Shown here: piece after piece, positions 41,158 to 49,255 of the stretch | Numbering within the stretch: the stretch's first letter is position 1 | Layout of the letters: every line of letters begins with the position of its first letter | Origin: Microbacterium paraoxydans | GTDB lineage: Bacteria > Actinomycetota > Actinomycetes > Actinomycetales > Microbacteriaceae | DNA length: 64,000 nt | Reading direction: 5' to 3' | Assembly (NCBI RefSeq): GCF_020524545.1 | Contig: NZ_JAIVLG010000001.1 | Location: 310,001 to 374,000 of the forward strand | Position numbers and translations under genes: made by a program | Notes under the pieces: generated by a model | Told to the model about the DNA's origin: nothing | Database searches by the model: none | Seen by the model: only the letters and a program-made list of their open reading frames with translations

Positions 41158-41566
41158 AGATGAACAGCACAAGGGCGCCGATGATCGGGACGAAGACGAT
41201 GAAGATCCACGCTCCGCTGCGATCCGTGTCGTGAAGTCGTCGCCACGTGAGGGCGAGCGCGGGGATCAGGATCGCCGTCGCGTAGATGAGGAACGCCACA
41301 CCGATCGGGCTGGTCAACGGGAAGGAGCCTCCCGCGGCAAACGGTGACAGCAGGTTGACGGGGTGAGAGTCCCATTGCGGGTAGGTCAGGGGGCCGACGA
41401 GATTGAACGTCACGGCGACGAGCGTGTTCGCCAGCACCCACCACCAATATTCGCTTCGGCTGGCCCGCCCGCTGAACGTCGCGTATTTGCGGAAGAAGCG
41501 CGAGACGGCCTGGGGGAGCGTGGCGCCGTGGAGGGGCGCGCTGAGGGCGGTCTGCGTCGTCGTCAT
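41111..41566 (-). CDS. DUF805 family membrane protein
   Basis: The 151-aa protein has the DUF805 pattern: an N-terminal amphipathic segment 'AVSRFFRKYATFSGRASRSEYWWWVLANTLVAVTFNLVG' (F-x-G-R-x-x-R-x-x-Y/F-W), then 'VAFLIYATAILIPALALTWRRLHDTDRSGAWIFIVFVPIIGALVLFIFTVWGP', with the conserved R-R-L-H-D. Four membrane helices are expected. The function of the family is not established. The last 47 nt overlap the 3' end of the convergent FAD oxidase gene, so the two transcripts have complementary ends. The ATG at 41566 was used; the two upstream codons offer no better start. Confidence 0.9.
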   Translation of the reverse strand: MTTTQTALSAPLHGATLPQAVSRFFRKYATFSGRASRSEYWWWVLANTLVAVTFNLVGPLTYPQWDSHPVNLLSPFAAGGSFPLTSPIGVAFLIYATAILIPALALTWRRLHDTDRSGAWIFIVFVPIIGALVLFIFTVWGPRPAGARFDQ

Positions 41567-41613
41567 ACCAGCAACCTACCTTCAGGTGCAGAATACCTCT
41601 CCTACGAGATTAA

Positions 41614-41657
41614 GTGCAGTATAGTGATCATATCGCTAAATGAGTACTATACTTCAC
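41614..41657. promoter_or_regulatory. Candidate HipB operator upstream of hipBA
   Basis: GTGCAGTATAG (41614-41624) and CTATACTTCAC (41647-41657) form an 11-bp inverted repeat with one mismatch, spanning the AT-rich promoter 12-56 nt before the hipB ATG. A TGATCA palindrome lies between the arms. Confidence 0.6.
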
Positions 41658-41669
41658 ATGGAGGATGTC

Positions 41670-41918
41670 ATGCAGCTTTCGTCGACAGTGGCATTCGCGA
41701 CGTTCGTCCGCAGTCACCGGCTGCGTAGCAATGTGACCCAGGACGAGCTGGCTCAGGCTGTGGGTAAGAGCCGCCGGTGGGTGATCGACCTAGAGGCGGG
41801 GAACGTCGACCCCTCGTTGAGTGCGGCCGTGTCTGTCGCAGCCGCGTTGGGATACGTCGTTTCGCTCGATCGCGACGAACCCTCCCCCGTGCTCGACGAG
41901 ATCTTCGAGGGTCTGTGA
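41670..41918 (+). CDS. hipB: HipB-type Xre antitoxin
   Basis: The 82-aa Cro/C1-type DNA-binding protein reads 'FATFVRSHRLRSNVTQDELAQAVGKSRRWVIDLEAGNVDPSLSAAVSVAAALGYVVSLDRDEPSPVLDEIFEGL', the canonical HipB fold with its C-terminal acidic tail. It forms a dimer that binds HipA and represses the operon. The ATG at 41670 has GGAGG (41660-41664) at good distance; the in-frame ATGs at 41640 and 41658 lie in or beside the operator repeat. The stop and the hipA ATG overlap by one base (TGATG), so the two are coupled. Confidence 0.88.
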   Translation: MQLSSTVAFATFVRSHRLRSNVTQDELAQAVGKSRRWVIDLEAGNVDPSLSAAVSVAAALGYVVSLDRDEPSPVLDEIFEGL

Positions 41919-43354
41919 TGGCGGACGTCCTGGATGTCTGGCTCGACGGGCGCCTTGCCGGCAGCGTCATGCGGGGCGAGACCGATCAGGTCGAGTTCCT
42001 CTACGACGAGGGGTACCTCGCGGATCGCACCGCTACCCCCCTCTCGGTCAGCATGCCCAAGAGCACGCTCGGCCACGGCCCGGATGTCGTGATGCCGTGG
42101 CTGTCGAACCTGCTCCCCGATGCGGAGGAGGTCCGCAGGCGGTGGGCTGCGAAGTTCGGCGAGCGGCGCACGGATCCCTTCACACTCCTCGCGCATATGG
42201 GTGAGGACGCCCCGGGTTCCGTCCAGGTCGTCCCCGAGCGCACGGTGCCCTCCGAAGCCGGTGGACTCTCACTCCTCACCGAGCGCGACATCGCGCGGCG
42301 CGTGCGTGCCATCCTGGACGACCCCAACCACTGGGTCGACGACACCGACGCCGACGAGAGTCGCTTCTCGCTCGGCGGCAACCAGGGCAAGTTCGCCCTC
42401 GCCCGGATCGATGGGCAATGGTTCGAGCCGAACGGCCGGGCGCCGAGCACGCACATCGTGAAGCCCGGCATGGCGCTGAAGTCAGGGCACACCGATGACC
42501 ACATCCAGGCGGTCGAGTACGTGACGATGCGCGCGGCGCGCGCGCTCGACCTGCGGACCGCGAGGGTGGAGATCCTCGATTTCGACGGCATCCGCGCTTT
42601 CGTCACGACGCGGTTCGATCGCCGCATCACCGCCGACGGCACCGTCGCCAGGATTCACCAGGAGGACTTCTGCCAGGCGCTCGGCGTCTATCCGTCGCGC
42701 AAGTACGAGGAGGACGGCGGCCCGACGATGGCCGACATGATGCAGCTGGTCGAGCACACCTCGTCCCCGTCCTACCGGGGCAAGGACCACGTGGAGCTCG
42801 CCGACCTGTTCGTGTTCAACCTTCTCGTGGCAGGCATCGACGCGCACGCGAAGAACCACAGCGTGCTGCACGTCGGAAACACGACCCGTCTCGCACCGGC
42901 CTACGATCTCATTTCGGCGCACGGGTTCTGGGAGGAAGACCGGGTCGCGTTCCGATCCAGCGCGGCGGTGAAGTACGGCAAGGAGCGCAGGTATCGCCAG
43001 ATCTCCGGCCGCAACATCGCACGCGCCGCCGACGTCCTAGGAGTACGACGTGAACTCATGCGAGACACCATCAACGCGATGGCGCCCCGGCTCCACGGAG
43101 CATTCGAGGCCGCGATCGCCGAAGTCCCCGCCGACATGGTCACCCCGCGGCTGCTCGAGATGCCCGGGCGTATCCGGGCCTTCGCCGACGAGTTCGTGCG
43201 CCGCGCGAACGGCGAGGACCTGAGCCTGCGCGCGCTGCCTCGCTTCCAGGGGGCGAACGCGGTCGACCTTCCTGTCGGCCGGATCTGGGAACCGGGCGAG
43301 TGGCGCGGCAACCGATGGATCACGGGTCGCTATCTCGGCCGACGCGCACGCTGA
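41918..43354 (+). CDS. hipA: HipA-type serine/threonine kinase toxin
   Basis: The 478-aa protein starts 'DVLDVWLDGRLAGSV' (HipA N-terminal subdomain) and has the P-loop 'FSLGGNQGKFAL' with a phosphorylatable Ser near residue 151, 'VEYVTMRAARALDLRTARVEIL', the catalytic 'NLLVAGIDAHAKNHS' (Asp about 308) and metal-binding 'LAPAYDLI'. In E. coli, HipA phosphorylates glutamyl-tRNA synthetase and is silenced by autophosphorylation of Ser150, so the kinase residues appear conserved. Target specificity of this homologue is unknown. A strong bidirectional terminator follows. With HipB it forms a complete toxin-antitoxin module directly beside the catabolic locus. Confidence 0.95.
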   Translation: MADVLDVWLDGRLAGSVMRGETDQVEFLYDEGYLADRTATPLSVSMPKSTLGHGPDVVMPWLSNLLPDAEEVRRRWAAKFGERRTDPFTLLAHMGEDAPGSVQVVPERTVPSEAGGLSLLTERDIARRVRAILDDPNHWVDDTDADESRFSLGGNQGKFALARIDGQWFEPNGRAPSTHIVKPGMALKSGHTDDHIQAVEYVTMRAARALDLRTARVEILDFDGIRAFVTTRFDRRITADGTVARIHQEDFCQALGVYPSRKYEEDGGPTMADMMQLVEHTSSPSYRGKDHVELADLFVFNLLVAGIDAHAKNHSVLHVGNTTRLAPAYDLISAHGFWEEDRVAFRSSAAVKYGKERRYRQISGRNIARAADVLGVRRELMRDTINAMAPRLHGAFEAAIAEVPADMVTPRLLEMPGRIRAFADEFVRRANGEDLSLRALPRFQGANAVDLPVGRIWEPGEWRGNRWITGRYLGRRAR

Positions 43355-43367
43355 TCGTCAGACGTGA

Positions 43368-43404
43368 GGCGGGCAGGGTGTCCGCGAAGGACTCCCTGCC
43401 CGCC
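43368..43404. terminator. Bidirectional terminator between hipA and the zinc locus
   Basis: GGCGGGCAGGG (43368-43378) pairs perfectly over 11 bp with CCCTGCCCGCC (43394-43404), extended inward by GTCC/GGAC. It lies between two convergent genes. Confidence 0.85.
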
Positions 43405-43424
43405 CGTGCGCACGAACGCGGAGG

Positions 43425-44633
43425 TCAGCCGATGGCCACCGCGAGTTCGTTCGGGGTGTGGTCGAGTTCGACCGAGGCGATGACCTCGCCCGTGGTGAGG
43501 TCCACCGCGTGGACACTGTTCGCGGCGGGCTCGGTGATGTACGCGATGTCGCCGTCGACCTTGATCGCCGGGTGCGCGTCCTGCCACTCGGCCGGACCCT
43601 CCCACGGCTCGATCACCGGGTAGGACGTGGTGAGCTCGCCCGTCTCGGGGTCGAGCACGTGGATCTGTCCGTCGGCCGACAGGATGTAGGCGAGGTCGCC
43701 GGGGCCGCGCGCGATGTCGCGGAAGGTGTACCGCACCTCGGCAGGCAGCTCGACGACCTCGAGGGTCTCGGCGTCGGTGTCGATCAGCGTCACGGCGTTC
43801 AGCAGGTAGCCCTCGGCATCGGGGTCGTTCTTGTAGTCGCCGACGACGATCGGGCTGGTCTCCGACACGAACGCGTTGCCCATGCGGCCGTAAGCGTCCG
43901 GCGCCGTGAGCTTCGTGAAGGCCTCATCCTTGAACAGCAGTGCACCGTTCTCGCATCCGAAGATCACGGCCTCGCCTGCTGCGGTGCCTTCACCGTGAAT
44001 TCCAGGGCACTCGGCGCTGACGGCGGCCTCATCCCAGTGGTCGTCGTGGGCGTGCAGCGCCTTCGCTCCCGTGCGTGCGGTCTCGTCGCCGACTGTGGTG
44101 AGCAGCGAACCGTCCTCGAGTACGATCGAGACCCCGTGGTGCGCTGCGTCGGCGGTGTAGGTCGTGGTCTCGGGGAGGACGTCGTAGCCGTCGGCGAACC
44201 CGTCGGTCGGCACGATCGTGGTGGTGCCGGTGCCGTCGTCGAACAGCACGGTGTTCTCGCCGTGGATGACGACGTGCCCGGCCGCCGAGGCGTCGAACAG
44301 CGCATCGGTGAGGGCGGGCTCCGCCGTGTCGAGCATCTGGAACCCTGCGGAGGTGGTCACGGCGATGGTGCGTCCGTCGCCGAAGGGGTTCAGGCGTGTG
44401 AACTCCTCGGTCGCGAACTCGTCGACGACCTCGAGCGTCTCGGGGTCGAGCACTGCGATGCCTCCGGGGTAGGAGATCGCGACGCGTCCCGTCTCGCTCG
44501 TGGTGGCGGCTGACTTCTCGTCCGTGGGTGCGGTGCCGCCTGCTCCGCCCGCACCGCCGGCGCAGGCGGTGGCGAGCAGTGAGACGCCTGCCAGCGCCGC
44601 GACAGCGGCACTCCTCCTCATGTGTCGCTTCAT
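43425..44633 (-). CDS. AztD-like zinc metallochaperone lipoprotein (variant)
   Basis: The 402-aa lipoprotein has a signal peptide and lipobox 'SLLATAC' (Cys24), a short Gly/Ser linker and a beta-propeller of the AztD type ('YVTN'-like strands: 'PGGIAVLDPETLEVVDEFATEEF', 'PGDLAYILSADGQIHVLDPETGEL', 'AYITEPAANSVHAVDLTTGEVIASV'). Two cysteines ('SAECPGIHGEG', 'FGCENGALLF') match the pair in its paralogue at 45589-46788. It has a His/Asp-rich 'ALHAHDDHWDE' but lacks the D-H-G-D-H-F-H-Y-Y motif present in that paralogue. AztD proteins hand Zn2+ to the AztC receptor. It is the last gene of the minus-strand zinc operon, 38 nt after aztC. ATG 44633 follows GAGGAA. Confidence 0.84.
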   Translation of the reverse strand: MKRHMRRSAAVAALAGVSLLATACAGGAGGAGGTAPTDEKSAATTSETGRVAISYPGGIAVLDPETLEVVDEFATEEFTRLNPFGDGRTIAVTTSAGFQMLDTAEPALTDALFDASAAGHVVIHGENTVLFDDGTGTTTIVPTDGFADGYDVLPETTTYTADAAHHGVSIVLEDGSLLTTVGDETARTGAKALHAHDDHWDEAAVSAECPGIHGEGTAAGEAVIFGCENGALLFKDEAFTKLTAPDAYGRMGNAFVSETSPIVVGDYKNDPDAEGYLLNAVTLIDTDAETLEVVELPAEVRYTFRDIARGPGDLAYILSADGQIHVLDPETGELTTSYPVIEPWEGPAEWQDAHPAIKVDGDIAYITEPAANSVHAVDLTTGEVIASVELDHTPNELAVAIG

Positions 44634-44671
44634 TGTGTTTCCTCTCGTATCGGGCCCCGGTCGGGGTCCAT

Positions 44672-45592
44672 TCATGGGGTCAGTCCGTCGATGATGCGAG
44701 CCGTGTTGGCGCGCATCATCGTCAGGTAGGTGTCGGCGCCCTCGCCGGGTTCGGTGAGGGACTCGGTGAAGAGCTCGATGACGTCGACGTGGATGTCGGC
44801 CTCGGAGGCCAGCACCTGGATGAGTCGGTCCGGCTGCGACGATTCGGCGAAGATCGTGCGGACGCCCGCCTCGTCGATCGCGTCGGTGAGGTCGCGCAGG
44901 TCGGCGGCGCTCGGGGCGGCGAGGGTCGTTCCCCCGGGGATCACCGCGCCGATCAGTCGGAAGTCGAAGCGGTCGGCGAGGTAGCCGAAGACGTGGTGGT
45001 TCGTCACGAGTGCTCGTCGTTCCGCGGGGACCTCGGCGAAGGCGGACGACATCTCCTCGTCGAGTTCGGCGAGCTCACTTCGATAGGCCTCGGCATTTCT
45101 TCGGACCTGCGCGACGTCGATCTCGGCCACTGCGGCCAGCGCTTCCTCCACCGCATCCACGACATCGACCATCCGTGCCGGGTCGGTCCAGAAGTGTGGA
45201 TCGTCCGCACCGTTGGCGTCTTCGGAGCTGTAGGGCAGCACGTCGATCACGTCGCCGGCCACGACGGTCGGCACTCCCGCGGCTGCCGTGCGATCGATGT
45301 GCTGCTGGAGGCCTTCCTCGAGGCCGAGCCCGTTCGTCACGAGCAGGTCGGCGCCGTCCATGCGTGCAGCCTCCTGTGCGGAGATCTCGAACGAGTGCGG
45401 GTCGGCGTTCGGCTTCATCAGGGTCGTGACCTCGGCGGCATCCCCGGTGAGGTTCTCGACGACATCACCGAGGATGTTCGTGGTGACCACGATCTGCGGG
45501 CGGTCCGACTCCGCAGTGCCGATGCACCCCGTGAGGCCGACGAGAGCCACAGCCATCGCGATCAGCAGGGAGGTCGCCCGCAGCGGTCTCAT
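44672..45592 (-). CDS. aztC: Zinc ABC transporter substrate-binding lipoprotein AztC
   Basis: This 306-aa cluster A-I solute-binding protein of the ZnuA/AztC group has lipobox 'VGLTGC' (Cys23) and likely zinc ligands in 'KPNADPHSFEISAQEA' (His), 'ADDPHFWTDPARMVDVVD' (His), 'RALVTNHHVFGYLADRF' (His) and a carboxylate in 'FAESSQPDRLIQVL'. It lacks the long His-rich loop of ZnuA, as expected of AztC, which receives zinc from AztD. The ATG overlaps the stop of the upstream AztD gene by 4 nt. It captures zinc outside the membrane and delivers it to AztB. Confidence 0.91.
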   Translation of the reverse strand: MRPLRATSLLIAMAVALVGLTGCIGTAESDRPQIVVTTNILGDVVENLTGDAAEVTTLMKPNADPHSFEISAQEAARMDGADLLVTNGLGLEEGLQQHIDRTAAAGVPTVVAGDVIDVLPYSSEDANGADDPHFWTDPARMVDVVDAVEEALAAVAEIDVAQVRRNAEAYRSELAELDEEMSSAFAEVPAERRALVTNHHVFGYLADRFDFRLIGAVIPGGTTLAAPSAADLRDLTDAIDEAGVRTIFAESSQPDRLIQVLASEADIHVDVIELFTESLTEPGEGADTYLTMMRANTARIIDGLTP

Positions 45593-46788
45593 CGCCCGAC
45601 CTCCGCGACGTACACGGGAGTCGTCGGCGTCTCCAGCGACCGGGCCACCCGGGCGGCATCGGCGTAGTCGACCTCGTGCACGACACCCGCCGCTGGATCA
45701 GAGATGTAGGCGCGGTCCTCGTCGACCGTGAGCGATGACGCCACTCCACCGTCGGCGAGCAGGGGAGCGGTCGCGCCGACGAGCGCGCCGCCGTCTGCGC
45801 GATGCACGACGATCCGTCCATCGATGTCGACCGCGACCACATGTCCCTCGGCGTCGTCCACGGCGGTGACACGCGTGAGCGGGCGCTCGGTGGGTACCAG
45901 GGTCCAGCTGCGCTCCCGGGAGTCGAGCAGCCAGACCCCCGTCGTTCCCGCCACCGCGGCGACGGTCGGGCGGCCTTTCCGGCCGTCGAACGACACGGCG
46001 CGCTCGACGGCTCCCGACGGGTAGGGGATGTGCTCGACCGTGAGCTCCGCGTCCTGCCAGGTCGCCAGGACAGCGCCGTCCGCGCACCCGACGACGAGTC
46101 CGACCCGTGTGGTGATCGCTCCAGCGGCGTCGACGCAGTCGATCGAGGAGTGCGCAGGCTCGCCGCTGCTGTCGTGGTACACGAGCGTGTCGCCTATCGT
46201 CACGAGGGCACCCTCACCGACCGGGGCGACCAGTCCGGCGTCCGCGTTCACCTCGATGCGGAACAGCTCCTCGATCTCACCGCGGGAGAGGGCCCTGTTG
46301 TCGAGGAGGATCGCCTCGTCGCTGCCGTCGAAGAACACGCCGGTCGCCCCGGCTGTCGAGAGTGCGCCGGTCACGACGGTCGCGACGCCTTCGCCGACCA
46401 CCGTGCCCACACGCGTGGGCTCGGCGAGGTAGTAGTGGAAGTGGTCGCCGTGATCCCAGCTCCATCGGCCTGAGTCGATCACCTCCAAGCCCTCTTTCGT
46501 GGTCACGAACCCGTAGCGCCCGTCACTCGCGAGAGCCGACGGTGCTGCCGTGCGGTCGAGGGCGGTTGTTTCCTCGGTCCCCAGATCGAGCACGGAGGCA
46601 CGTCCGGCGGCGTCGATGGACAGGAGGCCGAGCGGCGGCTCGGCGATCTCCGCGGCGCCGGCGATCGCGCCGTGTCCGTCTCCGGACGCAGGAGTCGCAG
46701 GCGGTGAGCTCTCCGCGGGAGGCGCGCAGGCGCTGAGCGCGACGATCGTCAGAGCGGCGGGGAGGAGTCGCAGAGTGCGGGGAATCAT
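45589..46788 (-). CDS. aztD: Zinc metallochaperone AztD
   Basis: The 399-aa lipoprotein has lipobox 'ALSAC' (Cys21), then 'GDGHGAI' and a beta-propeller. It contains the characteristic 'WSWDHGDHFHYYLAEPTRVGTV' (residues about 108-130), the histidine cluster typical of AztD, and two cysteines ('SIDCVDAAG', 'VVGCADGAVL') likely to form a disulfide. AztD binds zinc in the extracytoplasmic space and transfers it directly to AztC. ATG 46788 overlaps the aztB stop, and its own stop overlaps the aztC start, so all three are coupled. It is the canonical member of the two AztD-like proteins in this locus. Confidence 0.9.
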   Translation of the reverse strand: MIPRTLRLLPAALTIVALSACAPPAESSPPATPASGDGHGAIAGAAEIAEPPLGLLSIDAAGRASVLDLGTEETTALDRTAAPSALASDGRYGFVTTKEGLEVIDSGRWSWDHGDHFHYYLAEPTRVGTVVGEGVATVVTGALSTAGATGVFFDGSDEAILLDNRALSRGEIEELFRIEVNADAGLVAPVGEGALVTIGDTLVYHDSSGEPAHSSIDCVDAAGAITTRVGLVVGCADGAVLATWQDAELTVEHIPYPSGAVERAVSFDGRKGRPTVAAVAGTTGVWLLDSRERSWTLVPTERPLTRVTAVDDAEGHVVAVDIDGRIVVHRADGGALVGATAPLLADGGVASSLTVDEDRAYISDPAAGVVHEVDYADAARVARSLETPTTPVYVAEVGR

Positions 46789-47684
46789 CGAATCCTTTCG
46801 GGGAGCGCGACGGAAGCGCCTTCGGAGCACGCTGCCTCGTGCTGGCCGGTGGGGTGGCGGAGGCGAGCGGTGCGGGTCAGGAGGGAACGGGCGGCCGCGG
46901 AGACGGCGGCGAGCAGCACAGCGGCGATGGCGATCGACGCTCCGGCCGCGACCGCGAAGTACCAAGATGCGAACAGGCCGATCAGAACGGCTGCGGCGCC
47001 CACGAGAGCGGCCCCGACCATGGTTGTGGGGATCCGCGTCGTCCACGCCCGAGCGGCGACAGCGGGGGCGAGGAGCAGGCCGACCACGAGGAGCGTGCCC
47101 ACGGCCTGGAACGACGCGACGACGGCGAGCGTCACGAGCGCGACGAGCACCACGTGCGCGAGCTGGGGGCGCAGTCCCAGCGTGCGGGCGATGCGCGGGT
47201 CGAAGGCGGTCGCCACGAACGAGCGATGGAACGCGGCTGCGACACCGACCGTGACGAGGGCAGCGGCGGCGAGCATCGCGATGTCGTCGGTGCGGATGGC
47301 GAGGATGTCGCCGAACAGGAGAGCGGTCGCGTCCGTGGCGAAGCTGCGTGAGTGGGAGACGACGATCACGCCGAGCGAGAGCATGGCGACGAAGAGCAGC
47401 CCGATGCTCGTGTCGTAGGAGAGTCGTCCGCGCCTCTGGAGTAGACCGATCGCCGCGCTCATGGCGGCAGCGCTCAGGGCCGCGCCCACCAGGACAGGAG
47501 CGCCGATCACGGTGGCGAACGCGACGCCGGGTAGCATCCCGTGGCCGATAGCTTCGCCCAGGAAGGCCATGCCGCGGATCACCACCCACGTGCCCACGAC
47601 CCCGCAGATCAGGGCCACGAGCGCTCCGCCGCACAGGGCGCGGACGAAGAACTCCACGGCGAAGGGTTCGAGCAGGAAGGGCAC
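46785..47684 (-). CDS. aztB: Zinc ABC transporter permease AztB
   Basis: The 299-aa ABC-3/ZnuB-type permease has about eight membrane helices: 'RALCGGALVALICGVVGTWVVIRGMAFLGEAIGHGMLPGVAFA' (with the conserved G-E-A-I-x-H-G), 'SYDTSIGLLFVAMLSLGVI', 'ALLFGDILAI' and 'AVASFQAVGTLLVVGLLLAPAVAARAWT'. The GTG at 47684 is the only in-frame start near the first helix and has no Shine-Dalgarno; a TATAGA box lies about 10 nt upstream on the minus strand, so the message may be nearly leaderless. It is the first gene of the aztB-aztD-aztC-aztD operon and diverges from aztA across the Zur-like box. Confidence 0.92.
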   Translation of the reverse strand: MPFLLEPFAVEFFVRALCGGALVALICGVVGTWVVIRGMAFLGEAIGHGMLPGVAFATVIGAPVLVGAALSAAAMSAAIGLLQRRGRLSYDTSIGLLFVAMLSLGVIVVSHSRSFATDATALLFGDILAIRTDDIAMLAAAALVTVGVAAAFHRSFVATAFDPRIARTLGLRPQLAHVVLVALVTLAVVASFQAVGTLLVVGLLLAPAVAARAWTTRIPTTMVGAALVGAAAVLIGLFASWYFAVAAGASIAIAAVLLAAVSAAARSLLTRTARLRHPTGQHEAACSEGASVALPERIR

Positions 47685-47706
47685 GAGAGGAGACTCTATA
47701 TGAGAA

Positions 47707-47721
47707 TGAGAATGATTATCA
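47707..47721. promoter_or_regulatory. Zur-like box between divergent aztB and aztA
   Basis: TGAGAATGATTATCA is a 7-1-7 palindrome with one mismatch and matches the actinobacterial Zur consensus type (TGAnAATnATTnTCA). It lies 22 nt before the aztB start and 17 nt before the aztA start, so one Zur dimer could silence both transcripts when zinc is ample. Confidence 0.75.
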
Positions 47722-47738
47722 ATTGCTACTCTGAGGTC

Positions 47739-48362
47739 ATGGAAGAGAGCGCTGGGCTGTCCGCACGCGACGTCTGCTACCGGTACACCGACGCTGACGT
47801 CCTGCATTCCGTGGCGGTCGATGTCCGCCCCGGAGAGGTCGTCGCGCTGGCCGGGCACAACGGATCGGGCAAGTCGACGCTGATCGAGATCCTCGCCGGT
47901 GTGAAAGCCCCGCGCCGGGGAGCGGTGCGCCGCCAGGGGGCACTTGCGCTCGTCGTGCAGCGACCCGCCGCACCGGACTCGTTGCCGGTGACGGCTGCGG
48001 ACGTGGTGCGCATCGGGACGTGGGGGCGTGGGCACCGTCTGCCGCGCGCAGGCGTGCGACGGGCGATCGCGCAGGCATTGGACCGCGTCGGCATGTCGGG
48101 GTTCGCCGACCGTCCGCTGTCAGAGCTGTCGGGTGGGCAGCGTCAGCGGGTGTTCCTCGCTCAGGGGATCGTGCGCGAGCCCCAGATCCTGCTGCTGGAC
48201 GAGGCGGCCGCCGGGCTGGATCGCGAGAGCGCGGCGCGGATGCAGCGGATCCTGCGGGAGGAGGCCGCTCGCGGGGTCGCGGTGTGCACCGTCACTCACG
48301 ACGAGGACGCTGTTCTCTCCGCCGACCGCGTCGTCCGGTTGGAGCGTGGGCGAGTGATCTGA
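47739..48362 (+). CDS. aztA: Zinc ABC transporter ATP-binding protein AztA
   Basis: The 207-aa ABC ATPase has Walker A 'LAGHNGSGKSTLIEILAG', the Q-loop 'ALVVQRPAAPDSLPVTAADVVRIGTWG', signature 'LSELSGGQRQRVFLAQGI', Walker B 'ILLLDEAAAGLD' and the His switch 'VTHDEDAVL'. It is short for the family but complete. It energises zinc import through AztB. It is encoded alone on the plus strand and diverges from the permease/receptor operon, with a Zur-like box in the 54-nt shared region. It converges with the HAD-family gene, separated by 5 nt. The ATG at 47739 is preceded by CTGAGGTC. Confidence 0.9.
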   Translation: MEESAGLSARDVCYRYTDADVLHSVAVDVRPGEVVALAGHNGSGKSTLIEILAGVKAPRRGAVRRQGALALVVQRPAAPDSLPVTAADVVRIGTWGRGHRLPRAGVRRAIAQALDRVGMSGFADRPLSELSGGQRQRVFLAQGIVREPQILLLDEAAAGLDRESAARMQRILREEAARGVAVCTVTHDEDAVLSADRVVRLERGRVI

Positions 48363-48367
48363 GCGCC

Positions 48368-49075
48368 CTATCCCGCCTCGGTCCGTAGACGCCTCTCGAG
48401 GTCTGCGAGGCTCGTGGCGTGGATGTCGAACCATTCGCCCGGGGCAGGGGGGTCGGCATCGGGCCGGGGCACGTAGGCGGTGCGCATGCCCGCGGCTCTC
48501 GCGGCTCGAAGGTCCCAGGCGTGGGCGGCGACCATGAGCGGGGGACGACCGCTCGCCGGCACGCTCGCCATGGCCAGCTCGTACATCGCCGCAGCCGGCT
48601 TGTAGGTGCCTGCGTCCTCCGCGGAGAGCAGCTGGTGCCAGCGGAAGCCGGCGTGGACGCTCAGGCCGGTCAGCACGCGACGACTCGCGTTCGACAGCCC
48701 CACGACGGTGGCGACGTCGGCGAGAGACCGCAGACCCGCGGTCGAATCCTCCCAGGGCGGGCTGAAAGCGGAGGCGCCGACGAGCGCCGGAACCGCCGCG
48801 GGGGAAAGGGTGCCTGCGGAGGCGAGCTGCTCCAAGACCTCGGCGTCGAGCTGGTCGCTGGTCGCGAACGCGCGTTCTCCGCCGACGATGGCGCTCTCCT
48901 GTTCGGCCACCCCGCTCAGCCACTCATCGACGACCGCCGTCGCCTTCTCAGGGTCGGCCCCGGTCGTCGCCTCCACCCGCCGGCGGAGACCTTCCGCCTG
49001 ATCCACCAGAGTGCCCAACACGTCGAACACGGCCACGACGCGCTCCGGCGCCACTTCACGGGATCCGTCGGTCAT
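48368..49075 (-). CDS. HAD-family hydrolase, haloacid dehalogenase type II-like
   Basis: The 235-aa protein carries motif I 'VVAVFDVLGTLVDQAEGLRRRVE' (nucleophile Asp, with the L-G-T-L typical of type II haloacid dehalogenases), motif II 'VVGLSNASRRVLTGL', motif III Lys in 'DAGTYKPAAAMYELA' and motif IV 'MVAAHAWDLRAARAAGMRTAYVPR' (normally H-x-W/N-D). Members remove halide from 2-haloacids, but many homologues act on phosphate esters or unknown substrates. The ATG at 49075 has no obvious Shine-Dalgarno. It converges with aztA, 5 nt away. A hairpin repeat copy lies just upstream. Confidence 0.88.
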   Translation of the reverse strand: MTDGSREVAPERVVAVFDVLGTLVDQAEGLRRRVEATTGADPEKATAVVDEWLSGVAEQESAIVGGERAFATSDQLDAEVLEQLASAGTLSPAAVPALVGASAFSPPWEDSTAGLRSLADVATVVGLSNASRRVLTGLSVHAGFRWHQLLSAEDAGTYKPAAAMYELAMASVPASGRPPLMVAAHAWDLRAARAAGMRTAYVPRPDADPPAPGEWFDIHATSLADLERRLRTEAG

Positions 49076-49080
49076 GCAGA

Positions 49081-49135
49081 AGAGAACACGTTCGGAGCGC
49101 GGACTGTTCCGCCGCGCTCCGGAGAGAGCTCACGG
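49081..49135. repeat. Hairpin-containing imperfect direct repeat, copy 1 (left of vapBC)
   Basis: This 55-bp element starts GAGAACA and ends GAGCTCACGGG, with a perfect 10-bp hairpin CGGAGCGCGG (49092-49101) / CCGCGCTCCG (49111-49120) around a loop containing CTGTTCC. A clear relative lies at 49913-49965, on the other side of the vapBC module. Confidence 0.6.
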
Positions 49136-49255
49136 GAGGACGAACCCATGCAGCTCGGGCATCGGTCCGAGCAACGAGCCTCTCAGGACCTCTGGACCGC
49201 GTCGAGCCATTCTTATACAATGCTCTATATAGGAGTCGAGAAAACAGGAGACACC

